From positions 1,922,001-1,986,000 of the forward strand of contig NZ_CP150241.1 in the NCBI RefSeq assembly GCF_037975235.1: a stretch of 64,000 nt of DNA, in the 5' to 3' direction. The translations under genes were made by a program, and so were the position numbers. How positions within the stretch are numbered: position 1 is the first letter of the stretch; each line of letters opens with the position of its first letter. Source of the stretch: Paenibacillus sp. FSL R5-0341 (GTDB lineage: Bacteria; Bacillota; Bacilli; Paenibacillales; Paenibacillaceae). This document shows, piece by piece, positions 8,926 through 16,452 of the stretch. Below the pieces are notes generated by a model that saw only the letters and a list, made by a program, of their open reading frames with translations, searched no databases and was not told the DNA's origin.

Positions 8926-9990
8926 ATGATCGTTATTGCAGGCAAGGCTACTCCGGAGGAACAGATTCAGGATATCGTTGCAGTTATTGAAAAAGAAGGG
9001 CTTCAGGTACACATCTCTCGCGGAGAGGATCGTACTATTATCGGTTTGATTGGCAAAGTTGAACCTAAAATGCAGGAGCATCTTCGCCAAATGAAAGGTG
9101 TCGAGAATGTCGTGAAAATCTCGAAGTCCTACAAATTGGCAAGCCGTGACTTCCACCCTGAAGATACGGTGATTTCCATCAAAGGTGTAGATATCGGCGG
9201 GAAAGAACTTGTTGTCATGGGTGGACCATGTGCGGTTGAATCCGCTGCGCAGATTGATGAGATTGCCGGGCTTGTGAAAGCTGCTGGTGGGCAAGTGCTG
9301 CGTGGAGGTGCATTTAAGCCGCGTACAGGTCCTTACAGCTTCCAGGGAACAGGAGTAGAGGGATTGATCATGATGGCGGAAGCAGGCAAAAAACATGACC
9401 TGCTGACCATTACAGAAGTTATGACACCCGAGTATGTGGATATTTGCGCCGAGTACGCAGATATTCTGCAAGTAGGTACACGTAACATGCAGAACTTTGA
9501 CCTGCTCCGCAAATTGGGAGAGTGTGGCAAACCGGTATTGTTGAAACGTGGCTTCAGTGCGACATATGATGAATTGTTGAATGCGGCTGAATACATTCTT
9601 GCGGGTGGTAACCCGAATGTCATGCTGTGTGAGCGCGGTATTCGTACGTTTGAATCCTACACACGGAATACGCTTGATCTGTCCGCGATCCCTGTTCTGC
9701 AGTCTCTGAGCCATTTGCCGGTTATTTCAGACCCGAGCCATGGTACTGGGCGCCGTGAACTGGTGGAACCAATGACGAAAGCTTCTGTTGCTGCGGGTGC
9801 CAATGGCCTAATCATTGAGATGCATACCGATCCGGATAATTCCATGACAGGAGATGGTGTGCAGTCCTTGTTCCCTGACCAATTCGCCAACCTGCTGCAG
9901 GATCTGGAGAAATTGGCACCAATCGTGGGTAAATCATTCAGCACAGCCAAACAACCGGCAGAATTTTTCCCGGCACGTGTAGGCGTGTAA
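8926..9990 (+). CDS. aroF: 3-deoxy-7-phosphoheptulonate (DAHP) synthase
   Basis: This enzyme condenses phosphoenolpyruvate and erythrose 4-phosphate to DAHP, the first step of aromatic amino-acid synthesis. The first ~75 residues are a ferredoxin-like regulatory domain as in the type I-beta enzymes of Thermotoga and relatives, where aromatic amino acids bind. The TIM-barrel catalytic domain follows (GGPCAVES, RGGAFKPRTGPYSFQG, LLKRGFSAT, SDPSHGTGRR). An ATG at 8914 is in frame, but it abuts AAGGAAGG with no spacing, so ATG 8926 (MIVIAGK) was chosen, giving 354 residues. It is monocistronic between its own promoter and terminator. Confidence 0.95.
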   Translation: MIVIAGKATPEEQIQDIVAVIEKEGLQVHISRGEDRTIIGLIGKVEPKMQEHLRQMKGVENVVKISKSYKLASRDFHPEDTVISIKGVDIGGKELVVMGGPCAVESAAQIDEIAGLVKAAGGQVLRGGAFKPRTGPYSFQGTGVEGLIMMAEAGKKHDLLTITEVMTPEYVDICAEYADILQVGTRNMQNFDLLRKLGECGKPVLLKRGFSATYDELLNAAEYILAGGNPNVMLCERGIRTFESYTRNTLDLSAIPVLQSLSHLPVISDPSHGTGRRELVEPMTKASVAAGANGLIIEMHTDPDNSMTGDGVQSLFPDQFANLLQDLEKLAPIVGKSFSTAKQPAEFFPARVGV

Positions 9991-10023
9991 TAAGAATTCC
10001 ATAGTCAAGGTCTGGATCATCAT

Positions 10024-10085
10024 CCGGGCATCTCCTCTGGTCTCGTTCATTGCAACGGAATCAGATAGATGCTCGGTTTTTTGCA
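10024..10085 (+). terminator. Long stem-loop terminator after aroF
   Basis: CCGGGCATCT pairs with AGATGCTCGG (one G-U pair), with further CTG/CAG and CGTT/AACG helices inside, followed by TTTTTT. Confidence 0.8.
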
Positions 10086-10249
10086 TATTTTGCAGTTTTG
10101 AACGTATTTATTAATCAATAGTGATAAGAAACATTTATGATGTGAAGTTTTTTCCATGATTTAGGTTAAAATAGGGGTCGCTTTACCGCATTAAACTAGT
10201 TAAATGTATATAAAACTAGTTGTTATATGAATTTATGTTATTTATAAAG

Positions 10250-10266
10250 TGTGAGTATAGCTAACA
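10250..10266. promoter_or_regulatory. GlnR/TnrA-type nitrogen-control box upstream of glnA
   Basis: TGTGA, seven bases, then TAACA (10250-10266) matches the GlnR/TnrA consensus TGTNA-N7-TNACA at every fixed position. It is centred about 73 bases upstream of the predicted transcription start. The rest of the 9991-10403 gap holds the aroF terminator, AT-rich DNA and the glnA promoter. Confidence 0.7.
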
Positions 10267-10294
10267 TCTCTTCAAAAAATACCTTACATAAGTA

Positions 10295-10324
10295 TTGACG
10301 ATGTCATGTTTTAAAATTTATAAT
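10295..10324 (+). promoter_or_regulatory. Sigma-A promoter of glnA
   Basis: TTGACG (10295-10300), an 18-base spacer and a perfect TATAAT (10319-10324). The start codon lies 80 bases downstream. Confidence 0.75.
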
Positions 10325-10403
10325 GACGACAGAAAAAAATTCGAATTTAGACATTTTCTTAGTGGGGTTGTTTAATGTTCGGAATATTTGGGAGGACGAA
10401 TAC

Positions 10404-11828
10404 ATGTCGGTTGAAAACGTATTGAAATCAATTCAAGAGAACAACATCGAGTGGGTAGATTTTCGTTTTGTAGATTTAGCTGGTCGTGCACATCACATCT
10501 CGTTGCCAGCTTCGGCTGTTGATGCAGACACGTTCGTAAATGGAGTAGCTTTTGACGGTTCTTCTATCCAAGGTTTCCGCGGAATTGAAGAGTCCGATAT
10601 GGTTATGATGCCAGATCCTGAAGCGACTTATGTCGATCCGTTCACAGCACACCCTACATTGAATGTTATGTGTGATATCTTCACTCCGGATGGCGAGCGT
10701 TATGAGCGTGACCCACGTAGTATCGCTGTTAAAGCAGAAGCTTATTTGCAAGAGAGCGGTGTAGGTACAGCAGCATTCTTCGCACCTGAATCCGAGTTCT
10801 TCATCTTCGACGATGTACGTTATGAGAGCGGCACGAACAGCTCTTCCTACTTCGTAGATTCCGAAGAAGCTTCATGGAACACGAACCGCAAAGAAGAAGG
10901 CGGAAACCTGGGCTTCAAAGTTCGCACTAAAGGTGGATATGTTCCAGTAGCGCCAGTGGATACACAACAAGATATTCGTAGCGAAATGTGTCGTCTTTTG
11001 GAAGAAGCAGGCCTGTCGATCGAGCGTCATCACCATGAAGTGGCGACAGCGGGTCAAGCCGAAATCAACTTCCGTTTTGATACACTGAAGAAAACAGCAG
11101 ATAACCTGCTTGCATACAAATACATCGTGCACAACACTGCACGTCAATATGGTAAAGTAGCAACATTCATGCCAAAACCATTGTTCGGTGATAATGGTAG
11201 CGGAATGCACGTTCACCAATCCATCTTTGATGGCGATTCCCCATTGTTCTATGACAAAGCGGGATATGCTAACCTGAGTGAAATGGCTTTGCACTACATC
11301 GGAGGTATCCTGTACCATGCTCCGGCACTGATCGCTTTGACTAACCCTAGTACGAACTCGTTCAAACGTCTCGTACCTGGTTATGAAGCACCAGTAAACC
11401 TGGTTTACTCCAAAGGTAACCGTTCCGCAGCAGTTCGTATCCCGGTTGCAGCGGTTACACCTAAAGGTTGTCGTATCGAGTTCCGTACACCGGACTCCAC
11501 AGCTAACCCATACTTGGCATTCTCCGCAATGCTGATGGCTGGTCTGGATGGAATCAAACGTAAAATCAACCCAACTGAGCTTGGATATGGTCCACTCGAT
11601 AAAAACATCTATGACCTGTCTGATGCAGATAAAGAAAACATCCGCAGTGTGCCAGCTTCCCTCGAAGAAGCACTTGATGCATTGGCAGCTGATAACGAGT
11701 TCTTGACTGAAGGCGGCGTATTCACGAAAGAATTCATTGAAAACTACATCAACCTCAAACGTGATGAAGCGAAAGCAGTAGCGATCCGCATTCATCCGCA
11801 CGAGTACAGCCTCTACTTCGACTGCTAA
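10404..11828 (+). CDS. glnA: Glutamine synthetase, GSI-beta type
   Basis: Makes glutamine from glutamate, ammonia and ATP. The 474-residue chain carries the class I motifs (VAFDGSSIQGF, HHHEVATAGQ, KPLFGDNGSGMHVHQS, NRSAAVRIP). Unlike the ~444-residue GSI-alpha enzyme usual in Bacillales, it has the extra ~25-residue insert after FFIFDDVRYE and ends with KNIYDL-, SLEEALDAL- and GGVFT-like blocks as in the proteobacterial GSI-beta enzyme. Tyr403 in KNIYDL aligns with the residue that is adenylylated in Escherichia coli. The frame opens 27 codons upstream, but ATG 10404 has GGGAGG at the right distance. No glnR lies next to it. A GlnR-type box upstream suggests nitrogen control. Confidence 0.95.
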   Translation: MSVENVLKSIQENNIEWVDFRFVDLAGRAHHISLPASAVDADTFVNGVAFDGSSIQGFRGIEESDMVMMPDPEATYVDPFTAHPTLNVMCDIFTPDGERYERDPRSIAVKAEAYLQESGVGTAAFFAPESEFFIFDDVRYESGTNSSSYFVDSEEASWNTNRKEEGGNLGFKVRTKGGYVPVAPVDTQQDIRSEMCRLLEEAGLSIERHHHEVATAGQAEINFRFDTLKKTADNLLAYKYIVHNTARQYGKVATFMPKPLFGDNGSGMHVHQSIFDGDSPLFYDKAGYANLSEMALHYIGGILYHAPALIALTNPSTNSFKRLVPGYEAPVNLVYSKGNRSAAVRIPVAAVTPKGCRIEFRTPDSTANPYLAFSAMLMAGLDGIKRKINPTELGYGPLDKNIYDLSDADKENIRSVPASLEEALDALAADNEFLTEGGVFTKEFIENYINLKRDEAKAVAIRIHPHEYSLYFDC

Positions 11829-11862
11829 TCAGTCGAGGTCGGAACAGATCTTGTTCCAACCT

Positions 11863-11895
11863 AAAGCCTCCGGGACACGCTCTCGGAGGCTTTTC
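11863..11895 (+). terminator. Terminator of glnA
   Basis: AAAGCCTCCG pairs with CGGAGGCTTTT across a GC-containing loop. Confidence 0.88.
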
Positions 11896-11982
11896 CTTGA
11901 ATTAAACAATGTAGCGCTTTAACTTTGCAGGGTGATAAAGGAATTTGATGGCCTGAATTCAACACTTCAGTGCATATTGCCC

Positions 11983-12011
11983 TTGAAGCAGATAGAGAAT
12001 ACTGATATCAT
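11983..12011 (+). promoter_or_regulatory. Candidate sigma-A promoter of serC
   Basis: TTGAAG (11983-11988), 17 bases, TATCAT (12006-12011). Confidence 0.5.
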
Positions 12012-12067
12012 AGCGATAATATTCACTTAATATGTCAGAGTTACGGATGGAAAGGGCGGGGGATTTT

Positions 12068-13156
12068 GTGACAAAAAGAGCGTATAACTTTAATGCAGGA
12101 CCTGCGGCGTTACCACTTGAGGTACTGGAGCGTGCACAGGCGGAATTTGTAGATTTTCGTAATACAGGCATGTCGATTATGGAGATGTCTCACCGTGGAG
12201 CGGTGTACGAGTCTGTACATAATGAAGCTCAGGAGCGTTTGTTGTCGCTTCTAGGCAATCCAAAAGGATACAAGGTTCTCTTTCTGCAGGGTGGTGCAAG
12301 CACTCAGTTCGCGATGCTGCCCATGAACCTGCTCGGAGCAGGACAGACAGCAAGTTACGTAATGACTGGCAGCTGGGCCAAGAAGGCTCTGTCTGAGGCG
12401 AAGCTGATCGGCGAGACACATGTTGCTGCATCTTCGGAAGCAGAGAAGTTCATGAAATTGCCGGATGTTTCGAATCTCAGTCTGCCTGAACGTACGGCTT
12501 ATGTGCATTTGACTTCCAACGAAACGATTGAAGGTACGCAATTCAAATCATTCCCGGATACCGGTTCAGTACCTCTGATTGCGGACATGTCGAGTGATAT
12601 TTTCTGTAAACCATTCGATCTCAATCAATTCGGCATGATCTACGCAGGTGCACAGAAGAACCTGGGTCCATCCGGAATTACGGTTGTGATTGCTCGTGAA
12701 GAACTGGTGAGCGAATCGCCTAAAACGATTCCAACCATGCTTCGTTACAGCACGCATGTAGACAACAACTCCCTATACAATACGCCACCTTCCTTCTCGG
12801 TATATATGGTGAATGAAGTATTGAAATGGATTGAAGAACAGGGCGGACTGGCTGGTATTGAGCAAAAAAATACGAAAAAAGCGGAATTGCTCTATAACAC
12901 GATTGATTCTTCAGGTGATTTCTACCGTGGTTGTGTGGAAGCAGAAGATCGTTCTCTCATGAATGTAACCTTCCGTCTTGCTTCCGAGGAACTGGAGAAA
13001 AAGTTCATCAAAGCATCTGAGGAAGAAGGATTCGTAGGTCTGAAAGGACATCGCAGTGTGGGTGGTCTCCGTGCCTCCATTTACAATGCTGCTCCTTATG
13101 AGAGTGTTAAGGCACTGACAGACTTCATGAGCCACTTCCAGAAGACAAATGGATAA
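12068..13156 (+). CDS. serC: Phosphoserine aminotransferase
   Basis: A PLP enzyme that converts 3-phosphohydroxypyruvate to phosphoserine in serine synthesis, and can act in pyridoxal phosphate synthesis. The family start YNFNAGPAALP, the PLP-binding Lys197 (GAQKNLGPSG) and the phosphate-binding end (GHRSVGGLRASIYNA) are all present. The chain of 362 residues is the normal length. An ATG at 12032 is in frame, but GGGCGGGGG lies just before GTG 12068, which also gives the family-typical N-terminus. It is monocistronic, with a terminator downstream. Confidence 0.94.
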   Translation: MTKRAYNFNAGPAALPLEVLERAQAEFVDFRNTGMSIMEMSHRGAVYESVHNEAQERLLSLLGNPKGYKVLFLQGGASTQFAMLPMNLLGAGQTASYVMTGSWAKKALSEAKLIGETHVAASSEAEKFMKLPDVSNLSLPERTAYVHLTSNETIEGTQFKSFPDTGSVPLIADMSSDIFCKPFDLNQFGMIYAGAQKNLGPSGITVVIAREELVSESPKTIPTMLRYSTHVDNNSLYNTPPSFSVYMVNEVLKWIEEQGGLAGIEQKNTKKAELLYNTIDSSGDFYRGCVEAEDRSLMNVTFRLASEELEKKFIKASEEEGFVGLKGHRSVGGLRASIYNAAPYESVKALTDFMSHFQKTNG

Positions 13157-13210
13157 TTAAGTATAGGTACGGTGTCATGGACCTTCGTGTCTAATCCTGT
13201 GCCTTACCAG

Positions 13211-13243
13211 AGCCTTCCACATTGACGTGTGGAGGGCTTTTCT
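13211..13243 (+). terminator. Terminator of serC
   Basis: AGCCTTCCACA pairs with TGTGGAGGGCT, followed by TTTTCTTT. Confidence 0.85.
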
Positions 13244-13295
13244 TTAAGATTAGAGGGTTGTCGTCAACATGAAACGAAAAGGAGATTGAACACAT

Positions 13296-13763
13296 ATGGC
13301 TTTACACATCGTTCTGGTTGAACCAGAAATTCCGGCGAACACAGGGAATATTTCGCGTACTTGTGCGGCGACCGGCACCCATCTGCATCTCGTGCGTCCA
13401 CTTGGATTTCGAACAGATGATGCTACATTGAAACGGGCAGGGCTGGATTACTGGCATGCCGTTCATATTGAATACCACGACTCATTCGAAGAGGTTCAGG
13501 AAAAGTATTCGGAAGGTCGTTTCTTCTACGCAACTACGAAGGCCAAGAATCGATATAGTGATTTTGAATTTCAAGATGGGGATTTCCTTGTCTTTGGTAA
13601 AGAGACTAAAGGCCTGCCGCCTGAATTAATTGCTGCGAATCCCGACACATGTATGAAAATGCCAATGACTGGTGACGTTAGATCATTAAATCTGTCCAAT
13701 TCGGCAGCAATTATTGTGTATGAAGCATTGCGTCAGCTTAATTTTCCGGGGTTAGAGGGTTAA
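13296..13763 (+). CDS. trmL: tRNA (cytidine/uridine(34)-2'-O)-methyltransferase
   Basis: A compact 155-residue SPOUT-class enzyme that uses S-adenosylmethionine to methylate the wobble ribose of tRNA-Leu species. It has the family start HIVLVEPEIPANTGNISRTCAATG and the knotted SAM site motifs LVFGKETKGLP and MTGDVRSLNLSNSAAIIVYEALRQ. Its length equals that of TrmL/CspR proteins, which lack the extra RNA-binding domains of larger SPOUT enzymes. The start has an AAAGGAGAT site. Confidence 0.93.
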   Translation: MALHIVLVEPEIPANTGNISRTCAATGTHLHLVRPLGFRTDDATLKRAGLDYWHAVHIEYHDSFEEVQEKYSEGRFFYATTKAKNRYSDFEFQDGDFLVFGKETKGLPPELIAANPDTCMKMPMTGDVRSLNLSNSAAIIVYEALRQLNFPGLEG

Positions 13764-13800
13764 ATTAGGGTTATTAATGACGGCTAGAATTCGGTAAAAA

Positions 13801-13832
13801 AACATTTTTCAAAAAAAAGGACAAAAAATGTT
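13801..13832. repeat. A-tract inverted repeat upstream of the AbrB-like gene
   Basis: AACATTTTT (13801-13809) and AAAAATGTT (13824-13832) are perfect 9-base inverted copies flanking an A-rich spacer, about 100 bases before the regulator start. AbrB-type proteins favour bent AT-rich DNA, so self-control is possible. As a transcribed stem it is too AT-rich to be a convincing trmL terminator. Confidence 0.4.
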
Positions 13833-13930
13833 TATTTCCAGCAGGATTCGACAAAATGTTGGCGAATCTATAAACATAGTACAAATGTACCTAGAAATTT
13901 AGAGTAAGATAGGAGAGGTGTGCCGTAGCT

Positions 13931-14185
13931 ATGAAGCCAGCTGGAGTAGTTCGCAAAGTTGACCAATTAGGTAGGATCGTATTGCCTAAATCTTTGCGTA
14001 AAAGGTATCAAATGAATGAGGGAGATCCTGTAGAGATCTTAGTACAAGGGGACCATATTATCTTGGAGAGATATCGTCCAAAATGTATTTTCTGCGGATC
14101 CATCGAGGAAGTCAACGAGTTCAAAGAGCGTTACATATGCGCACAATGTTTAGATGAAATGACTCAGCTTCCACAGCACGGGTAA
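13931..14185 (+). CDS. AbrB-like transition-state regulator with a Cys-rich tail
   Basis: An 84-residue protein whose first ~50 residues form the swapped-hairpin AbrB DNA-binding fold (GVVRKVDQLGRIVLPKSLRKRY). The C-terminal part has CIFC and, 15 residues later, CAQC, a spacing that could hold a zinc ion. Bacillus AbrB and Abh have a different C-terminal multimerisation domain, so this is an AbrB-family variant rather than a clear AbrB orthologue. The family represses transition-phase genes in growing cells. It is monocistronic, with an AGGAGAGGTG ribosome site and its own terminator. Confidence 0.85.
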   Translation: MKPAGVVRKVDQLGRIVLPKSLRKRYQMNEGDPVEILVQGDHIILERYRPKCIFCGSIEEVNEFKERYICAQCLDEMTQLPQHG

Positions 14186-14190
14186 GAAAT

Positions 14191-14228
14191 AACGTCATGG
14201 GGTCCATTGACCCCGTGGCGTTTTTTTG
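14191..14228 (+). terminator. Terminator of the AbrB-like gene
   Basis: AACGTCATGGGGTC pairs with GACCCCGTGGCGTT (one mismatch), followed by a run of Ts. Confidence 0.88.
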
Positions 14229-14286
14229 TTTTTTTATTATCCAGCCGATGGTACGGTTCCAAATGAATAAAAGGAAAATACGTAAA

Positions 14287-15204
14287 CTAACGTTGGATGC
14301 ATATAGGTAATACCTTATCCCATACGGCATTCAGGATGCCTTGCATATTTTCTTCCTCACTGTTAATACATATGACAGCTTCCCTTGAGGGAAGGATGAT
14401 GCACAACTGACCATAGGCGCCATCAGCGCGGTAAGCATCGTGGGAACACATCCAGAACTGATATCCGTAACCTTTTCCCCAATCACCGTCTCCAGTCGTT
14501 TCGATCTGCTGGGACGTAGCCTGTCTAATCCAATCCGCAGGTACAAGCTGTGTGCCTTCCCAGTGGCCCTTCTGCAGCAGTAATTGTCCAAATCGACTTA
14601 GCTCCTCATTGCTTATCCAAAGACCAGCACAACCGAGTGTTACCCCCAGTGGAGAGGTTTCCCACTCTACATCATGTATGCCAAGCGGCTCAAATAACCG
14701 TGGAGTCAGGTAATCTTTCACGGTTTGGCCGGTAGCAGCCTGCAGCATGGCCGAGATCATAAACGTATCGCCACTGCTGTATGTAAATTGTTCTCCAGGC
14801 ATCCGGTCCAGAGGTAGAGACATGTAATGTTTCGCCCAATCCTTCTCGGTCAATGAAGCACGTTCATCCGCCCAAAGAGGCGGCGAGTCATGGCCTGAAG
14901 ACATTCGGAGAAGATCACGTAACTTCAGTTCCCGCGGCGAGGGGAGATGGTCCTGCGCAATGGGGACATGATTATAGGTGAAATAATCACCAAGTGTGGC
15001 ATCCAGATGTATCAGACCTTCTTCAAGCGCAAGTCCAACGGCCATACAGGTAAAGGATTTGCTGATGGAATGTTGTACCCGGCGCTGATCTGTATCCCGG
15101 TCCCAATGGGCAAGCAGGTGTCCTTTTTGTAATATGCGAATGGAGATAACATTCAATTGTTGCTCGGTAATCGCTTGGATGAAGCCTTCGAGTTTCTCAG
15201 TCAT
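14287..15204 (-). CDS. Serine hydrolase of the class C beta-lactamase / penicillin-binding fold
   Basis: A 305-residue cytosolic-looking protein (no signal peptide) of the beta-lactamase class C/esterase superfamily. The SxxK active site is visible as SISK (HSISKSFTCMAVG) near residue 48, and a Tyr-x-Ser-type YSSGDTF motif lies further on. Members include D-aminopeptidases, esterases and PBP4-like proteins, and the substrate cannot be read from the sequence. True resistance activity is unlikely without an export signal. ATG 15204 has AGGGAGG at the right distance. It is convergent with the AbrB-like gene and divergent from the sugar operon, with a GAAACGTTTC palindrome in its upstream region. 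Confidence 0.8.
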   Translation of the reverse strand: MTEKLEGFIQAITEQQLNVISIRILQKGHLLAHWDRDTDQRRVQHSISKSFTCMAVGLALEEGLIHLDATLGDYFTYNHVPIAQDHLPSPRELKLRDLLRMSSGHDSPPLWADERASLTEKDWAKHYMSLPLDRMPGEQFTYSSGDTFMISAMLQAATGQTVKDYLTPRLFEPLGIHDVEWETSPLGVTLGCAGLWISNEELSRFGQLLLQKGHWEGTQLVPADWIRQATSQQIETTGDGDWGKGYGYQFWMCSHDAYRADGAYGQLCIILPSREAVICINSEEENMQGILNAVWDKVLPICIQR

Positions 15205-15250
15205 ATTAACCTCCCTAATATCAGGTGAAACCTGAGTAAAATCGGTTGGT

Positions 15251-15260
15251 GAAACGTTTC
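15251..15260. promoter_or_regulatory. GAAACGTTTC palindrome, LacI-family-type operator core
   Basis: A perfect 10-base palindrome with a central CpG, the usual core of LacI/CcpA-family operators, about 45 bases upstream of the divergent hydrolase gene. It resembles the half-sites of the two operators at 15475-15498 and 15552-15575. It is too short to be a full cre site. Confidence 0.35.
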
Positions 15261-15438
15261 CGTAATTCGATTGTAAAATCAGAACCCATGTTAGTATAAA
15301 CCTGCTTTGGTGTCAATTAAAGTTGTAATAGTACTGACTAAAATTTCATTTTTTCGCAATAATAGTGTCTTTGGGCGCAAATTCAGACTTAAAATAGCAT
15401 GTTTTCGAGAAAATAACGCGAAATTTGTAAAAAGGTTA

Positions 15439-15468
15439 TTGACAGGATTTACTCATCGGGCTTATGAT
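15439..15468 (+). promoter_or_regulatory. Sigma-A promoter of the sugar-utilisation operon
   Basis: A perfect TTGACA (15439-15444), an 18-base spacer and TATGAT (15463-15468). The predicted start lies at the edge of the first operator, which suits direct repression. The resulting leader is about 200 bases. Confidence 0.7.
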
Positions 15469-15474
15469 TTATTC

Positions 15475-15498
15475 GAAACGATTCGAAGAAATCGCTTC
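15475..15498. promoter_or_regulatory. Operator 1 of the sugar operon
   Basis: GAAACGATT, six bases, AATCGCTTC: a 9-base inverted repeat with one mismatch. It begins six bases after the -10 element, over the transcription start. It is nearly identical to operator 2, 77 bases downstream. Confidence 0.6.
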
Positions 15499-15551
15499 CA
15501 CATTAAAAGTGTTGTAATGAAGTCCATGTGGATCAACGTTGGTTATGTTTT

Positions 15552-15575
15552 GAAACGATTCGAGAAAATCGTTTC
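15552..15575. promoter_or_regulatory. Operator 2 of the sugar operon
   Basis: GAAACGATT, six bases, AATCGTTTC: a perfect 9-base inverted repeat within the leader. Two copies 77 bases apart (about seven helical turns) suit looping by a tetrameric or paired LacI-family repressor, most simply the product of the last gene of this operon (22323-23339). Confidence 0.6.
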
Positions 15576-15676
15576 GATAACCCATCGTTTTACAAGGGAA
15601 TCTACAACAGCCTGCAATCCAACGCCAGTGAAACGAATGAGTAAAGACAGCAGGCGATGATGAGAGGGGTTACATT

Positions 15677-16441
15677 ATGGCACATATAACGATCGAAACT
15701 GGGTCGCCAACCTTATGCATGAATACGAGCATACATGTTGTGTCCAGTGACTCCGGAGAGACTTCAGGCGGTACACTATATCTGTTGCACGGGGCAGGCG
15801 ATAATGCGAGTACCTGGCAGCGGTTAACCACAATTGAGATGTATGCAGCCCAATACGGCTGTACCGTCATTATGCCAGAAGCGAATCGAAGCTATTACAC
15901 CGATATGGAATACGGCCTGAATTACTTCCACTACATCACTCAGGAGTTACCTGAAGTATGCAAGCGTCTACTCAATCTGAATCCTGATCCGGAGAAAACG
16001 TACATTGCCGGTTTATCGATGGGTGGATATGGTGCACTGAAATGTGGGCTAACTTATCCAGAGCGATATCGCAAAGTAGTGTCTTTATCCGGCGTTACGG
16101 ATATCCAGACACGCCTTCATGATCCCCATATGCCAGCGACCATGATCAAGGAAATGAAAGCGGTTTTTGGAGAACGGTTACAGGTAAAAGCCGATCAGGA
16201 TATTTACAAACTGTCAGCCAAGCTGCTGGAACAGGGTGTACCTTTACCGGATATCCTCAGTTGCTGCGGCGACAGTGACCCCTTCGTGGAGATGAATCGC
16301 GATTATGCGAAATACATGCAGGGGACGGCCTTTGATTTTCGGTATGTGGAGACGCCAGGGGCTCATGAATGGAGATTTTGGGAGCACCACCTGAGAACGA
16401 TGTTTGATTTTCTGTACAACGACAAGACCACAGTAGAGTGA
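15677..16441 (+). CDS. Esterase D/CE1-like alpha/beta-hydrolase
   Basis: A 254-residue cytosolic alpha/beta-hydrolase of the esterase-D family. It shows the oxyanion-hole segment LLHGAGDNASTW, the nucleophile elbow GLSMGGYGALK with its Ser, a later acidic CGDSDPF and the catalytic His in GAHEWRFW. Relatives remove acetyl or other acyl groups from sugars or hydrolyse S-formylglutathione. As the first gene of a sugar-uptake and GH3 operon, deacylation of imported oligosaccharides (for example acetylated xylo-oligosaccharides) is the best inference. It overlaps the region of the next gene's ribosome site. Confidence 0.8.
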   Translation: MAHITIETGSPTLCMNTSIHVVSSDSGETSGGTLYLLHGAGDNASTWQRLTTIEMYAAQYGCTVIMPEANRSYYTDMEYGLNYFHYITQELPEVCKRLLNLNPDPEKTYIAGLSMGGYGALKCGLTYPERYRKVVSLSGVTDIQTRLHDPHMPATMIKEMKAVFGERLQVKADQDIYKLSAKLLEQGVPLPDILSCCGDSDPFVEMNRDYAKYMQGTAFDFRYVETPGAHEWRFWEHHLRTMFDFLYNDKTTVE

Positions 16442-16452
16442 GGAGATGCAAT

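Noticed and set aside
11896..12067. A T-box or serine-responsive leader before serC
   Set aside because: No T-box sequence, specifier stem or leader terminator was visible; a plain promoter explains the gap.
14287..15204. Annotating the serine hydrolase as a beta-lactamase resistance gene
   Set aside because: It lacks a signal peptide and the family includes many esterases and peptidases; the fold alone does not show resistance.
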